From the NCBI RefSeq assembly GCF_028769735.1, contig NC_088173.1, positions 71,856,463 to 71,920,462 of the forward strand: a stretch of 64,000 nucleotides of DNA, read 5' to 3'. This document shows positions 32,833 to 43,860 of this stretch, piece by piece; within the stretch, counting starts at the first letter, position 1, and each line of letters opens with the position of its first letter. This DNA comes from Zonotrichia leucophrys gambelii (lineage: Eukaryota > Chordata > Aves > Passeriformes > Passerellidae). Below the pieces are notes generated by a model. The model had not been told where the DNA came from and searched no databases. It saw only the letters and a list, made by a program, of their open reading frames with translations. Made by a program: the position numbers and the translations under genes.

Positions 32833-32838
32833 AATAAA
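32833..32838 (+). promoter_or_regulatory. SIGLEC1: Polyadenylation signal AATAAA, probable SIGLEC1 3' end
   Basis: A canonical AATAAA in AGAATAAAACCC, on the gene strand, about 1.3 kb after the last firm exon and just after a candidate stop. It is followed by TGTCCTGTTTGTC, a plausible GU-rich downstream element. Confidence 0.65.
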
Positions 32839-33239
32839 ACCCAACCTCCCGGTGCTGGGAATGTCCTGTTTGTCACCCCCTGTCCCTTTTCCCTGCCATC
32901 CATCCCGGTGGCCCCTTGGAGAGGGAGGGGACACTGGGGTCCCCAAGCCACCCCTCAATGTCCCCTCGGTGCCTGGGATGAAGGGACCTGGGGGTGGGGA
33001 CTCTGCTTGCTGGTGGCAGCGGGACGGTGTCCCCTCTGGCCGTGTCACCTCTGGCTGTGTCCCCGCTGCCGTTAGAGGTCACTGTGCGGCCACCAGACCT
33101 GGCCTCGGCCGCGGGGATGTGGCTTTGGGATGTGGAGCTGGAGCTTCCCGGGAATGGGGGAGGATTTGGGATCGGGGGAGAATATGGGATCGGAGGCTCC
33201 CGTGGGTGTTTAATCCCCCCCTCTGGGCCCGTTCTGCTG

Positions 33240-33830
33240 CCAGAGCAGGCGCTGGGCTGTCCCCATCCCTGTCACTGCTCTTGTCCCTGTCTGTGTCCCC
33301 ATCCCTGTCACTGCTCTTGTCCCTGTCTGTGTCCCCATCCCGGTCCTCAGTCCTGCTCCCGTGCCAGCCCTGGTCCCTGTCCCCATCCCCATTTCCAGTC
33401 CCATCCCTCTCCCCATCCGTGTCCCCATCTCCATTCCTCTCCCCATCCCCATCCCTGTCCCCGTCCCTGTCCCCGTCCCCGTCTCCAGCCCCATCTTTGT
33501 CCCCATTTCTGTCCCCTCTTCTCTCATTATCCCCACCTGTGTCTCCACCCCGTGCCCCCATTCCTGTCCCCATCCCTGTCCCCATCCCCATCTGTGTCCC
33601 CACCCGTGTCCCCATCCCTGTCCCCTCTTCTCTCATTATCCCCATCCCTGTCCCCATTCCCATCTCCAGCCCCATCCATGTCCCCACCCCGGTCCCCACC
33701 CCGTCTCCAGTCCCGTCCCTGTCCCCTCTTCTCTCATTATCCCCACTCTGTGTCCCCACCCAGTGTCCCCACCTGTGTCCCCACCCCTGTCCCCACTCCG
33801 TCCCCTGCCCACGGCCATCAGGGTGGTGGC
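33240..33830. repeat. Pyrimidine-rich minisatellite CCCCATCCCTGTCC
   Basis: Short units of CCCCATCCCTGTCCCCATC with CTCTTCTCTCATTATCCCC inserts at about 33519, 33627 and 33727. The region 32860-33240 before it is unique with no gene seen. Confidence 0.93.
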
Positions 33831-34079
33831 AGGGTCATGAGCAGGGTGGCAGTGCGGTGACAGCCCTCTGGCGGGGTGGTGACAGCGCGGAGGCGACAGG
33901 GCGGTGTCACCACCCCTGCCCCCCCCCCGCCAGCGCCGCCTCCTCCCCGCGGTCCCCGCGGGCACCGAGGGGCAGCGGGGTCAAACTTTGTCACCTGCGC
34001 CCGCCTGGTGACAGAGGTGACCCGGCCGCTCCCGCCCTCGGGCTGGCGCTCACCTTTCCAAGGACCCTCCGCTCCAGCG

Positions 34080-34205
34080 CCACCGCCCCCAGTGTCACCG
34101 CCCCAGTGCCACCACCCCAGTGCCACCACCCCAGTGCCACCACCCCCAGTGCCACCACCCCCAGCGCCACCACCCCAGTGCCACCACCCCCAGCGCCACC
34201 GCCTC
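34080..34205. repeat. CCACCCCAGTG array
   Basis: About eleven units of 11-12 bases, CCACCCCAGTG or CCACCCCCAGTG. Confidence 0.93.
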
Positions 34206-34309
34206 GCGTCCTCCTCGGCCACCTGCGCCCACAGGGGTCCTCCTCCTCCTCCTCCTCCCGTTTTTCCGGCCCGGAGCTCGGGAATTCCAGCCTGGATTCT
34301 CCGTGGAGC

Positions 34310-35040
34310 AGGATCGGAATTGGGATTGGGATTGGGATTGGGATTGGGATTGGGGTCGGGATTGGGGTCAGAATCAGGATTGGGATTAGGATCAGGGTCG
34401 GGAGCGGGATCGGGAACGGGGAGTGGTAGTGGGGTCAGGATCAAGATCAGGAGCGGGATTTGGATGGGGATAGGGATAGGGATTGGGATTGGGATTGGGA
34501 TTGGGATTGGGATTGGGATTGGGATTGGGATTGGGATAGGATCGGGGTCGGGAGTGGGGTCGGGATCAAGATCAGGAGCGAGATCGGGGTTGGGATTGGG
34601 AGCAGAATGGGGAGCAGGAGTGGGATTGGGATTCGGATTGGGGTTGCGACTGGAATTGGGATTGGCTCCCTGAGCCCACACCATGAGCGGGATCAGGATT
34701 GGTATCGGGAGTGGGATTGGGATCAGGACTGGAAGTGAAATGGGGAGCAAGAGTGGGATTGGGATCGGGTTTGGGGTCGGGATTGGGAGTGGGATCAGCA
34801 CCGGGATTGGGATCAGGATCGGAAGTGGAATGGGGAGCAGGAGTAGGATTGGGATTGGGATTGGGATTGGGATCAACTCCCTGAGCCCACACTAGGAGCA
34901 GGATCAGGATTGGGATCGGGAGCGGGATTGGGATCAGGATCAGGAGCGGAATGGGGAGCAGGAGCAGGATTGGAATCAGGATTGGGATTGGGATTGGGAT
35001 TAGGACCAGGATTGGGATTGGTTCCCTGAGCCCACACCGG
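34310..35040. repeat. G-rich hexamer-based array (GGGATT and variants)
   Basis: Runs of perfect GGGATT (for example 34478-34538) alternate with GGGATC, GGGGTC and GGAGC variants. A higher-order block of ~200 bases recurs (TTCCCTGAGCCCACAC near 34665, 34878 and 35021). Strong G-quadruplex potential; it resembles but is not the telomere repeat. Confidence 0.95.
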
Positions 35041-35154
35041 GAGCGGGAAGGGATCCCGGCTGTTCCCAGCAGGGCAGGGGGGATCCCGGGATTTGGGGGG
35101 CTCAGGGAGGGGCTTTGGGGGTGATCCCAGCGGTTCTGGAGTCTCCATCCCACC

Positions 35155-36060
35155 TGGAGCTATGCTCTAACCCGTGCCAGGCTGTTCTAACCCGTGCCAG
35201 GCCTGCAGGAATCGTAGTGCCAGGCTGCTCTAACGCGTGCCAGCGCTGCAGGAACTGTGGTGCCCGGCTGGTCTAACCCATGCCAGGCGGTTCTAACCCG
35301 TGCCAGGCTGCTCTAACCCATGCTAGACTGCTCTAACCCGTGCCAGCACTGCAGAAATTGGGGTGCCTGGATGGTTTAACCCGTGCCAGAGCTGCACGAA
35401 CTGAGGTGCCAGGCTGCTTTAACCCGTGCCAACTCTGCAGGAATCACAGTGCCAGGCTGCCTTTACCGGTGCCAGCGCTGCAGGAACCGTTGTGCCAGGC
35501 TGCTCTAACCCGTGCCAGGCTGCTCTAACCCGTGCCAGCACTGCAGGAATCACAGTGCCAGGCTGCTCTAACCCGTGCCAGGCGGCTTTAACCCGTGCCA
35601 GGCGGCTCTAACCCATGGCAGGCTGCTCTAACCCGTGCCAGCACTGCAGGAACCATGGTGCCAGGCTGCTCTAACCTGTGCCAGGCTGCCTTAACCCGTG
35701 CCAGGGCTGCAGGAACCATGGTGCCAGGCTGCTCTAACCCATGCCAGGCTGCCTTAACCCGTGCCAGGGCTGCAGGAACCATGGTGCCAGGCTGCTCTAA
35801 CCCATGCCAAGCTGCCTTAACCAGTGCCAGCGCTGCAGGAACCATGGTGCCAGGCGGCTCTAACCGGTGCCAGGCTGCTCTAACCCATGCCAGGCTGCCT
35901 TAACCCGTGCCAGCGCTGCAGGAACCATGGTGCCAGGCGGCTCTAACCGGTGCCAGGCTGCTCTAACCCGTGCCAGGCGGCTCTAACCCGTGCCCGGCTG
36001 CTCTAACCCGTGCCAGGCGGCTCTAACCCGTGCCAGCCTCCCTTAACCCGTGCCAGCGCT
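35155..36060. repeat. Minisatellite CTCTAACCCGTGCCAGGCTG
   Basis: 20-base units (CTCTAACCCGTGCCAGGCTG) alternate with longer units adding CGCTGCAGGAACCATGGTGC. About forty basic units over 0.9 kb. Confidence 0.95.
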
Positions 36061-36319
36061 GCCCGTGCGGCGGGCACGGTGCCCGCGATGCCCTCGGGGC
36101 TCTCTCTGAGCTCCCCCCCGTGTCCCCCCTCCCTCCCTGCCTGGCACGTTGAGCCAAATCCTCCGGTCACGTGGGGCCGTGCCGGGCGGAACGGGGCCAG
36201 CCCGGGAGGTGAACGGGAGGTCACGGAGCGGCCACCGGGGCCAGGAACGTGCGCGGCGCTGCCCGGGGCGGCCGGCGGGGCCCGGATTGGCTGCCCGGCC
36301 CTAATCCCGGCCGGGAGGG
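36061..36319. other. Short CpG-rich unique stretch, promoter-like motifs
   Basis: Contains a CACGTG E-box (GGTCACGTGGGG near 36167) and an inverted CCAAT box (GATTGGCTGCC near 36285) in GC-rich unique sequence between two minisatellites. No gene is found beside it, so any promoter role is a guess. Confidence 0.25.
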
Positions 36320-36745
36320 GACAGGAGGGGACAGGAGGGACAGAGGAGCTCCTGGTGGGGTTGGGGACAGAGGGGCTGGTGGTTCCTGGTGGCGTTGGGG
36401 ACACGAGGGGACAGCGGGGCTGGTGGCTCCTGGTGCGGTTGGGAACACGAGGGGACAGCGGGGCTGGGGGATCCTGGTGGGGTTGGGGACAGGAGGGGAC
36501 AGCGGGGCTGGGAGATCCTGGTGGGGTTGGGGGATCCTGGTGGGGCTGGGGACAGGAGGGGACAGGAGGGGACAGCGGGGCTGGTGGCTCCTGGTGCGGT
36601 TGGGGACACGAGGGGACAGGAGGGGACAGCAGGGCTGGTGGCTCCTGGTGCGACTGGGGACACGAGGGGACAGAGGAGCTCCTGGTGGGGTTGGGGGACA
36701 AGAGGGGCTGGTGGCTCCTGGTGCGGTTGTCACCACGCTGGGGGG
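36320..36745. repeat. Minisatellite GGGACACGAGGGGACAGCGG
   Basis: ~60 base units of GGTGGCTCCTGGTGCGGTTG plus GGGACACGAGGGGACAGCGG. Confidence 0.93.
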
Positions 36746-36824
36746 ATGGGAGGTGTTGGTTGGGGTGCCTGTGTGTGGTGGTGACATGGAGGGTGACACG
36801 CGTGTGAGCGGGGTCACGGTGTCC

Positions 36825-37150
36825 CCATGCAGGAGGGACTCTCCTGTGAATGGTGTCACAGTGTCCCCATGCAGGGTGGCACCTCTATGAGCAGTGTCAC
36901 ATTGTCCCTATGTAGGTGTGACATCCTGTGAGCAGTGCCAGTGTTCCCATGCACAGTGACCCCTCTTTGAATGATGTCACGGTGTCCCCATTCAGGTGTG
37001 ACACCCCTGAGAGCCTTGTTTTGGTGTCCCCATGCAGGGTGACATCCCTGTGAATGGTGTCACTGTGTCCCCATGCAAGTGTGACTCCTCTGTGAGTGGT
37101 GTCACATTGTCCCCAGGCATGGTGACCCCCCTGTGAGCAGTGTCACAGTG
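36825..37150. repeat. Minisatellite GTGTCCCCATGCAGGGTGAC
   Basis: About six units of 50-60 bases with GGTGTCACAGTGTCCCCATG and CCTGTGAGCAGTG. 37150-37560 is less repetitive with no gene seen. Confidence 0.88.
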
Positions 37151-37564
37151 TCCCCACCCCGATGTGACACCCGTGTCCCTCCCTGGGCCCCCCCGATCCC
37201 AGCAGGGCGGGGTGTGGGAACTCTCTGGGGACATCCTGGGACAGCCCCATTGTCCCCTTTAGGGTCCCCCAGCATTCCCAGGACTCTGCCACCACAGCCC
37301 ACCCCGGTGTCCCCAGCAGTGTCCCCTGCAGTGTCCCCAGCCATGTCCCCAGCAGTGTCCCCACGCCACACCCGCTAAATCCACCCCACCTCGTCACCCG
37401 TGACGTGGGGACAGCACAGCTTGGTGGCCCTGTTGGGGACACTGTATGGGGACATCCCCCCTCTTCTGCCACCCCTTTGTGGGTGGCAGTGACAGCGGTG
37501 ACAGGACAGGCCACCACCTCCCTGTCCCCTTGTCACACGTGGCTGCCCCTCGTGGTCCCCTCCT

Positions 37565-37780
37565 GCCAGGGGGTGTCCCCAGTGGGGTCGGGGTGTCCCT
37601 GTCAGGGTGTCCCCAGTAGGGTCGGGGTGTCCCTTTCGGGGTGTCCCCAGTGGGGTCGGGGTGTCCGTGTCAGGGTGTCCCCAGTAGGGTCGGGGTGTCC
37701 CTTTCGGGGTGTCCCCAGTGGGGTCGGGGTGTCCCTGTCGGGGTGGCCCCAGTAGGGTCGAGGTGTCCCAAGTAGGGTCG
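37565..37780. repeat. ~35 bp minisatellite GTGTCCCCAGTGGGGTCGG
   Basis: About six units of GTGTCCCCAGTAGGGTCGGG plus GTGTCCCTTTCGG. Confidence 0.93.
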
Positions 37781-38109
37781 GGATGTCCCTGTCACCCACT
37801 CCAGACCCCCCCCGTGCCGCTGTCCCCCTCTCCCTTCTCTGCCCGGGGTCACCCCAAAACCCAAATTGGGGGTGTGTGTCCCATGGTTTTGCCTCCCCGA
37901 ACCCCCCTAAATCTGTTGGGTGCCTCAGTTTACCCCTCAGTCCTTTGGCGTCCCCGCTCTTGGGGACCGTGGTGTCACCCCCGCCATGGGAGGGGACACG
38001 GGGAGGACAAGGGGAGGACACGAGGGACCGGAGAGGGATCCTGGAGCTGGGATCCCTGAGGGATCACGGAGATCGGGAGAGAGAGGGGATCCCGGGAATC
38101 GGGGTGCTG

Positions 38110-38570
38110 TGGGGGGGATCCCAGAAACGGGACCCCAGGTTTGGGATATCCCAGGAGCTGGATCCCAGGTTTAGGATCCCAGATTTAGGATCCCCGGTTT
38201 AGGGTCCCAGGAGCTGGATCCCAGGTTTAGGATTCCAGGAGCAGGATCCGATGAGTAGGAGTGCCAGGAAAGGAAATTCCAGGAGGGCGATCCCAGGATT
38301 GGGATGCCAGAGGAAGAAATCCCAGGGGCAGGATCCCAAAAGAGAGATCTCAGAAACAGGGATGGCAGAAGAGGAGATCCCAGGTTTAGGATCCCAGGAT
38401 CGGGACCTCAGGTTTAGGATCCCAAGTTTAGGATCCCAGGAGCAGTACCCGAGGTTTAGGAACCCTCGTTTAGGATCTCAGGTTTAGGATCCCGGGTTTA
38501 GGATCCCAGGTTTAGGATCCCTGGAACACGACCTCGGGTTTAGGATCCCGGTTTAGGATCCCCGGATCGC
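38110..38570. repeat. ~15 bp minisatellite GGTTTAGGATCCCAG
   Basis: About thirty degenerate units. The GTTTAGG word resembles a telomere-like hexamer but the unit length is wrong for telomere sequence. Confidence 0.92.
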
Positions 38571-39279
38571 GGGGGGATCGGGGCTGCCCGGCCCCGCCGC
38601 CCCGCTCCCAGAGCTGTCCCCGCGGCCCCGCTCCCGTTTGGGGTGGGGACACCGGGGGTGGCAGCGCTGGCCGGGTCCCCCCGGTGCGGGCGGGCTCGGC
38701 CCCGGGCTCGGTGTCGGGGCAGGGGCTCCCGGGGAGGCTGCGGGACCGGGACCCCCCGATTTCGTTTAATTCCTTTTAATTTCGTTTAATTCCTTTTTAT
38801 CAGAGCGGGCGCGGCGGGGCCGGGCCGGGAGGAGCGCGCCCGCTCTCAGGAGACCTTGGCGGGGTTGGGGACAGCCAGGCCCTGGGCTGGGGTGTCCCCA
38901 AGGCCTGGGGGGGTGTCCCCAACCCTCCCGCACCGGGGACACCCCGGAATCCCCGGGCGCCGCCGCTCCGGTAACGAAACCGGCGCTGCCCGGGCTCAGC
39001 GCGGGCCCGACGGGGCTGGGGACGCACGGAGATGTCCCCGAGGGTGACAAAAGGCACCCACGGGACACCGCGGGGACACTGCGGGGTGGGCACACTGCTC
39101 GAGTGTCCCTGCACGGTCACACGGTGACACTCGCACCCAGCCGCGTGTGAGCGCGGGTGCTGCCACCCTGATGTCCCCAAACCCGCCACCCCAGGGACCC
39201 AGGGGAGGGGTGGCCGGTCATGCTCTGCCCACGTGGCTGCCCCGTGGCCGTGTGGCCGTGTCCACTCACACCAGCTGGA
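38571..39279. other. CpG-rich unique stretch, no gene seen
   Basis: Very GC-rich, with a short AT doublet TTTCGTTTAATTCCTTTTAA at 38761-38780. No exon recognised on either strand. Confidence 0.4.
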
Positions 39280-42200
39280 CACCGTCCCACGGCACCCGTG
39301 GCCATTGCCCTGGTGTCCCCTCGTGTCCCTGCCCAGTCCCCATTGTCCCCTCTCGTTTGTCCGTGTCCCCGCACCGTCTGTGTTTGTCGTGCAGTGTCCC
39401 CGTCCCCTCGTGTCCCCTCACAGTCCCCTCGGTGTCCCCTCACAGTGTCCCCGTTGTCCCCTCACAGTCTCTGGGTTTTTGCCCGGTTCCCGGTGTCCCC
39501 ACACAGCTCCCGGTGTCCCCACACAATTCCCGTGTCCCCGCACTGTCCCCCCGTGTTTCCGCACGGCTCCCCCATGTCCTTGAATTTGTCCCCGTGTCCC
39601 CTCACGGTCCCCCCGTGTTTCTGCTTTGTTCCCTCGTGTTTTCGTGTCCCCACGCAGTCCCCTCGTATCCGTCCCCAGTCCCACACAGTCCCCCTGTGTC
39701 CCCAAACATTTCTGGGTGTCCTCAAACAGCTCCCGGTGTCCCCGTACAGCCCCTCCGTGTTTTTCACGGCTCCTCCGTGTTGTCCCCAATCCCTCCGTGT
39801 CCCCACACTGTCCCCCTGTGTCCCCACACAGCTCTCGGTGTCCTCGCACCGTCCCCCCGTGTTTTTCACGGCTCCCCCATAACCCTGAACTTCTCCCCGT
39901 GTCCCCTCACAGCCCCCTCGTGTCCCCACGCTGTCCCTTTCTGTCCCTGCACAGTCTCCCCCTGTCCCTTCACGGTCCCCACGTGTCCCCACAAAATTCC
40001 CCCAATGTTTTCTCACAGTCCCTCGTGTCCCTTCACAGTCCCTGCTGTCCCCTCACGGTTCCCTCGTGTCCCTTCACAGTCCCACCGTGTCCCCTCACAG
40101 TCCTGTGTCCCCACGCAGTCTCCCCGTGTCTTCTCAGTGTCCTTCCGTGTCCCCGCACAGTCCTCGCTGTCCCCTCAGTGTCCCCTCGTGTTTTCACAGT
40201 CCCGCCGTGTCCCCACAAAATTCTCTCGTGTCCCCTCACAGTCCCCGGTGTCCCCTCACGGTCCCCCGTGTTTTCACAGTCCCCCCTTGTCCCTTCATGG
40301 TTCCCCCGTGTCCCCTCACAGTCCTCAGTGTCACTTCAGTGTCCCCCCGCGTTTTCACAGTCCCCCCGTGTCCCCTTCACTTCCCCCGTGTCCTCTCATC
40401 GTCCCCGGTGTCCCCTCATGGTCCCCCATGTTTTCTTAGTTCCCGGTGTCCCCTCAGTGTCTCCCTGTGTCCATTCACAGTCCCCCCTTGTCCCCACGTA
40501 GTCCCCATGTGTTTCCTCAGTGTCTTTCCGTGTCCCCTCACAGTTCCCCCGGTGACCCCTCAGTGTCCCCCCGTGTTTTCACAGTCCCCCCGTGCCCCTT
40601 CATGGTCCCCCCAGTGTCCCCACAAAATTCCCCCGTGTCCCCTCACAGTCCCGCGTTCCCTTACAGTCCCTTTTGTCCCCTCAGTGTCCCCCCGTTTTCA
40701 CAGTCCTTCCGTGTCTCTTCACAGTCCTGTGTCCCCTCACAGTCCCCGGTGTCCCCTCAGCGTCCCCCTGTCTTTTCACAGTCCCCTATGTCCCTTCACG
40801 GTCCTCTCGTGTTCCTGCACATTCCCCCCGTGTCCCCACGCTGTTCCCCTGTGTCCCCTCAATGTCCCCCCGTGTTTTCACTGTCCCCTCGTGTCCCTTC
40901 ACGGTTCCCCCGTTTCTTTTCACCGTCCCCGGTGTCCCCTCACAGTCTCTCCGTGTCCCTTCACAGTCCGGTGTCCCCTCGCAGTCCCCGGTGTCCCCTC
41001 AGTGTCCCCCCGAGTTTTCACAGTTCCTCCTGTGTCCCTTCAGAGTCCTGTGTCCCCACGCAGTCCTCCCGTGTCTTCTCAGTGTCCTTCCGTGTCCCCT
41101 CACAGTCCTCGCTGTCCGCTCAGTGTCCCCTCGTGTTTTCACAGTCCCGCCCTGTCCCCACAAAATTCTCCTGTGTCCCCTCACAGTCCCCGGTGTCCCC
41201 TCACGGTCCCCCGTGTTTTCACAGTCCCCCCGTGTCCCTTCATGGTTCCCCCGTGTCCCCTCACAGTCCTCAGTGTCACTTCCGTGTCCCCCCGCGTTTT
41301 CACAGCCCCGCCGTGTCCCCTTCACTTCCCCCGTGTCCTCTCACAGTCCCCAGTGTCCTCTCGTGTTTTCACAGTCCTCCCGTGTCCTTTCACTGTCCCC
41401 AGTGTCCCCTCAGTGTCCCCCCGTGTTTTCACAGTTTCCCCGTGTCCCTCCACGGTCCCCGCGTGTCCCTGCACATTCCACCCGTGACCCCTCATAGTCC
41501 TGTGTCCCCTCAGTGTCCCCCGTGTTTTCACATTCCCCCGTGTCCCACGCTGTGCCCCGGTGTCCCCTCACAGTCCCCTCGTGTTTTCACAGTCCCCCCG
41601 TGTCCCTTCACGGTCCTGTGTCCCCACAAAATTCCCCCGTGTCCCCATGCAGTCCCCCGGTGTCCCCTCACAGTCCCCCCGTGTTTTCACAGTCCTCCCG
41701 TGTCCCTTCACGGTCCTCCTGTGTCCTTTCACCGTCCCCGGTGTCCCCTCACGGTCCCCCATGTTTTCACAGTTCCCGGTACCCCTCACTGTTCCCCGTG
41801 TTTTCACAGTCCCCCCGTGTCCCTTCACAGTGCCTCGTGTCCCCTCATAGTCCCGTGTCCCCGTGCAGTCCCCCCGTGTCCTCTGAGTGTCCTTCCGTGT
41901 CCCCTCACAGCCCTCGGTGTCCCCTCAGTGTCCCCCCGTGTTTTCACAGTCCTGCCGTGTCCCTTCACGGTCCCCCCGTATCCCCACAAAATTCCCTATG
42001 TCCCCTCATAGTTCCCGGTGTCACCTCACGGTTCCCCGCGTTTTCACAGTTCCCGGTGTCCCCTCAAAGTCCCCGGTGTCCCCTCACGGTCCCTCGTGTT
42101 TTCACAGTCCTGCCGTGTCCCTTTGCAGTTCCCCCGTGTCCCCACAAAATTCCCCCGTGTCCCCTCACAGTCCCCGGTGTCCCCTCAGTGTCCCCTCGTG

Positions 42201-42540
42201 TTTTCACAGTTCCCCGTGTCCCCTCAGTGTCCCCTCGTGTTTTCACAGTCCTCCTGTGTCCTTTCACTGTCCCCGGTGTCCCCTCAGTGTCCCCCCGTCT
42301 TTTCACAGTCCCCGATGTCCCTTCACATTCCCCCCGTGTCCCCTCACACTCCCGTGTCCCCTCAGTGCCCCCCCCCGTGTTTTCACACTCCCCCGTTGTT
42401 TCCACGCTGTCCCCCCGTGTCCCCTCAGTGTCCCCCCGTGTTTTCACGGTCCCCGATGTCCCCTCACGGATCCCCCGTGTCCCCTCACGCCCTCAGTGTC
42501 CCCCCGTGTTTTCACACTCCTGCCGGTGTCCCCACGCTGT
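39280..42540. repeat. 3.3 kb minisatellite of GTGTCCCCTCACAGTCCCC type
   Basis: The largest tandem array in the window. Units of about 17-20 bases alternate GTGTCCCCTCACAGTCCCC and GTGTTTTCACAGTCCCCCC. Higher-order blocks recur; a stretch near 40080-40440 is closely matched near 41045-41400. Forward frames of 400-520 codons and antisense frames are open because the unit lacks stops; they show no domain, signal or exon structure. Confidence 0.96.
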
Positions 42541-43030
42541 CCCCACACTGTCCCCGTTCCCGCCAAGGCCCGGCACCGTCTCGGCCTCCGCCGCTCTCTC
42601 CCGGCCCAGCCCGGCCCGGGGATCCCTCGGCGGGGTCCCCACGCGGGGCTGTCCCCGGGGCAGCCTTTCCTTGGCGGGGACAAGCAGAAATGTCCCTCCC
42701 CTCCCGACCGACCGGGAGCGGCCGGTCCGGTACCGGGGAAAGCGCCGGCTCCGCTCCCGCACCCTCCCCGCAGCCAGGCCCGGGGCCGAGCCGAGCGCAC
42801 CGAGCCTGGCCTTACCTCCATCTCGGGGGCACCGGGAGAACCGGGAGGGTGCGGATCCGGCTCTAAACCGGGAAAATCGAGGAATTCCGCGGGGTTTTTT
42901 CGCTCCCGGAGCGGCGAGAAGCGGAGGATGCGGCGGGGCGGGCCCGGGGGCTCGGCGGGAACGGGGATGCACCGGGAGAGCGCGGCCGCTCCCACCCCGG
43001 GCCGGCCTTGGCCGGGCTGGGTGTGCTCGG
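42541..43030. other. CpG-rich region upstream of VAX2 with a minus-strand ATG plus donor
   Basis: Dense in CpG. On the minus strand 42821-42816 reads ATGGAG followed by GTAAGG (42815-42810), a good donor, inside a GC-rich leader. This could be the first exon of a divergent gene or antisense RNA, or chance. No second exon was identified. Confidence 0.25.
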
Positions 43031-43059
43031 CAGCGAGAGAAAAAACGGGAATATCGATA

Positions 43060-43210
43060 ATAAAAACACCGATAAATGGTACTGATAAGGACTAATTATG
43101 GCGTTAATAGGACTAATAATAGGAATAGGAACGGCACTAATAATAGCAAGGCTAATAGTGACACTAATACCGCTAATATTAACGCTAATTAAAACAACAA
43201 CAACAGCGCT
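43060..43210. promoter_or_regulatory. Cluster of TAAT motifs upstream of VAX2
   Basis: In about 150 bases there are at least ten TAAT cores, mostly as CTAATA or CTAATT (GGACTAATTATGG, GGACTAATAATAGG, GGCACTAATAATAGC, GACACTAATACCGCTAATA). It sits in CpG-rich DNA about 2.9 kb upstream of the VAX2 start. TAAT is the core bound by most homeodomains, VAX2 included. A degenerate short tandem repeat is the alternative reading. Confidence 0.4.
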
Positions 43211-43815
43211 AAACCCGCCCCGAAAACAACAACAACCAGACAGCAAAAAATGGGATTTTTAAATTAGGGTTATTTTTATAATATTGTTGTTTTTGAGGAT
43301 CTGGGTACTCGCGGATTTCCTCGCTTCCCCTTCCCGGCAGCTCGCACCCGGTATTTCCCCGTTTTCCCCGTTTCCCCTTCTCCCGGAGCAAATCTTCTCG
43401 TTATTATTCAGGTTAATCGTGGGGATAACGGGAAAAAAACCAAAACAAATCAAAACAAAACAAAAAAACAACAACAGCAGGAGAGGAGCGGGAGCCGTGA
43501 GGAGGCGGCGGGGGCTGAGCGGGCACCGGCGGCTTAGCGGGCACCGGGGCAGCTTCTCCGCCACTCGTTCCGCGGCCTCAGCCGCCGCTCGGGGCCGGGG
43601 CTAGGCGAAAGGAGGAATTTTCGTTCCAGCAGCTCCCGGGCGATCGCCGCCCTCCGTCTTCCCGGTGGGACCGGCCCGCAGCCTCTCCCCGCGGCCCCGA
43701 GGGGCTGAGGCCGCAGGGCGGGCTGGGTTTGGGGTAATTTTCCTCGTTTTCGTTAAAAACCGTTGGTTGGTGGCGGATTCACCAGCGGGCCCGGTGGCGG
43801 GGCACGGCGGAGCTC

Positions 43816-43860
43816 GGCTGTCCGGCTGTCCGGCTGTCCGGCTGTCCGGCTGTCCGGCCC
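43816..43860. repeat. (GCTGTCCG)n
   Basis: Five to six copies of the octamer CGGCTGTC in a CpG-rich setting. Confidence 0.92.

Noticed and set aside
31645..33048. A 467-codon minus-strand open frame with repeated GDTLSV words
   Set aside because: It is antisense to the 21 bp SIGLEC1 minisatellite, which is open in most frames.
34310..35040. Interstitial telomere repeat
   Set aside because: The hexamer is GGGATT with many variants, not TTAGGG.
39147..43060. Very long open frames (400-520 codons) rich in Ser, Pro, Val and Cys
   Set aside because: They are translations of a stop-free minisatellite; all three forward frames are open and none has a domain, signal or exon boundary.
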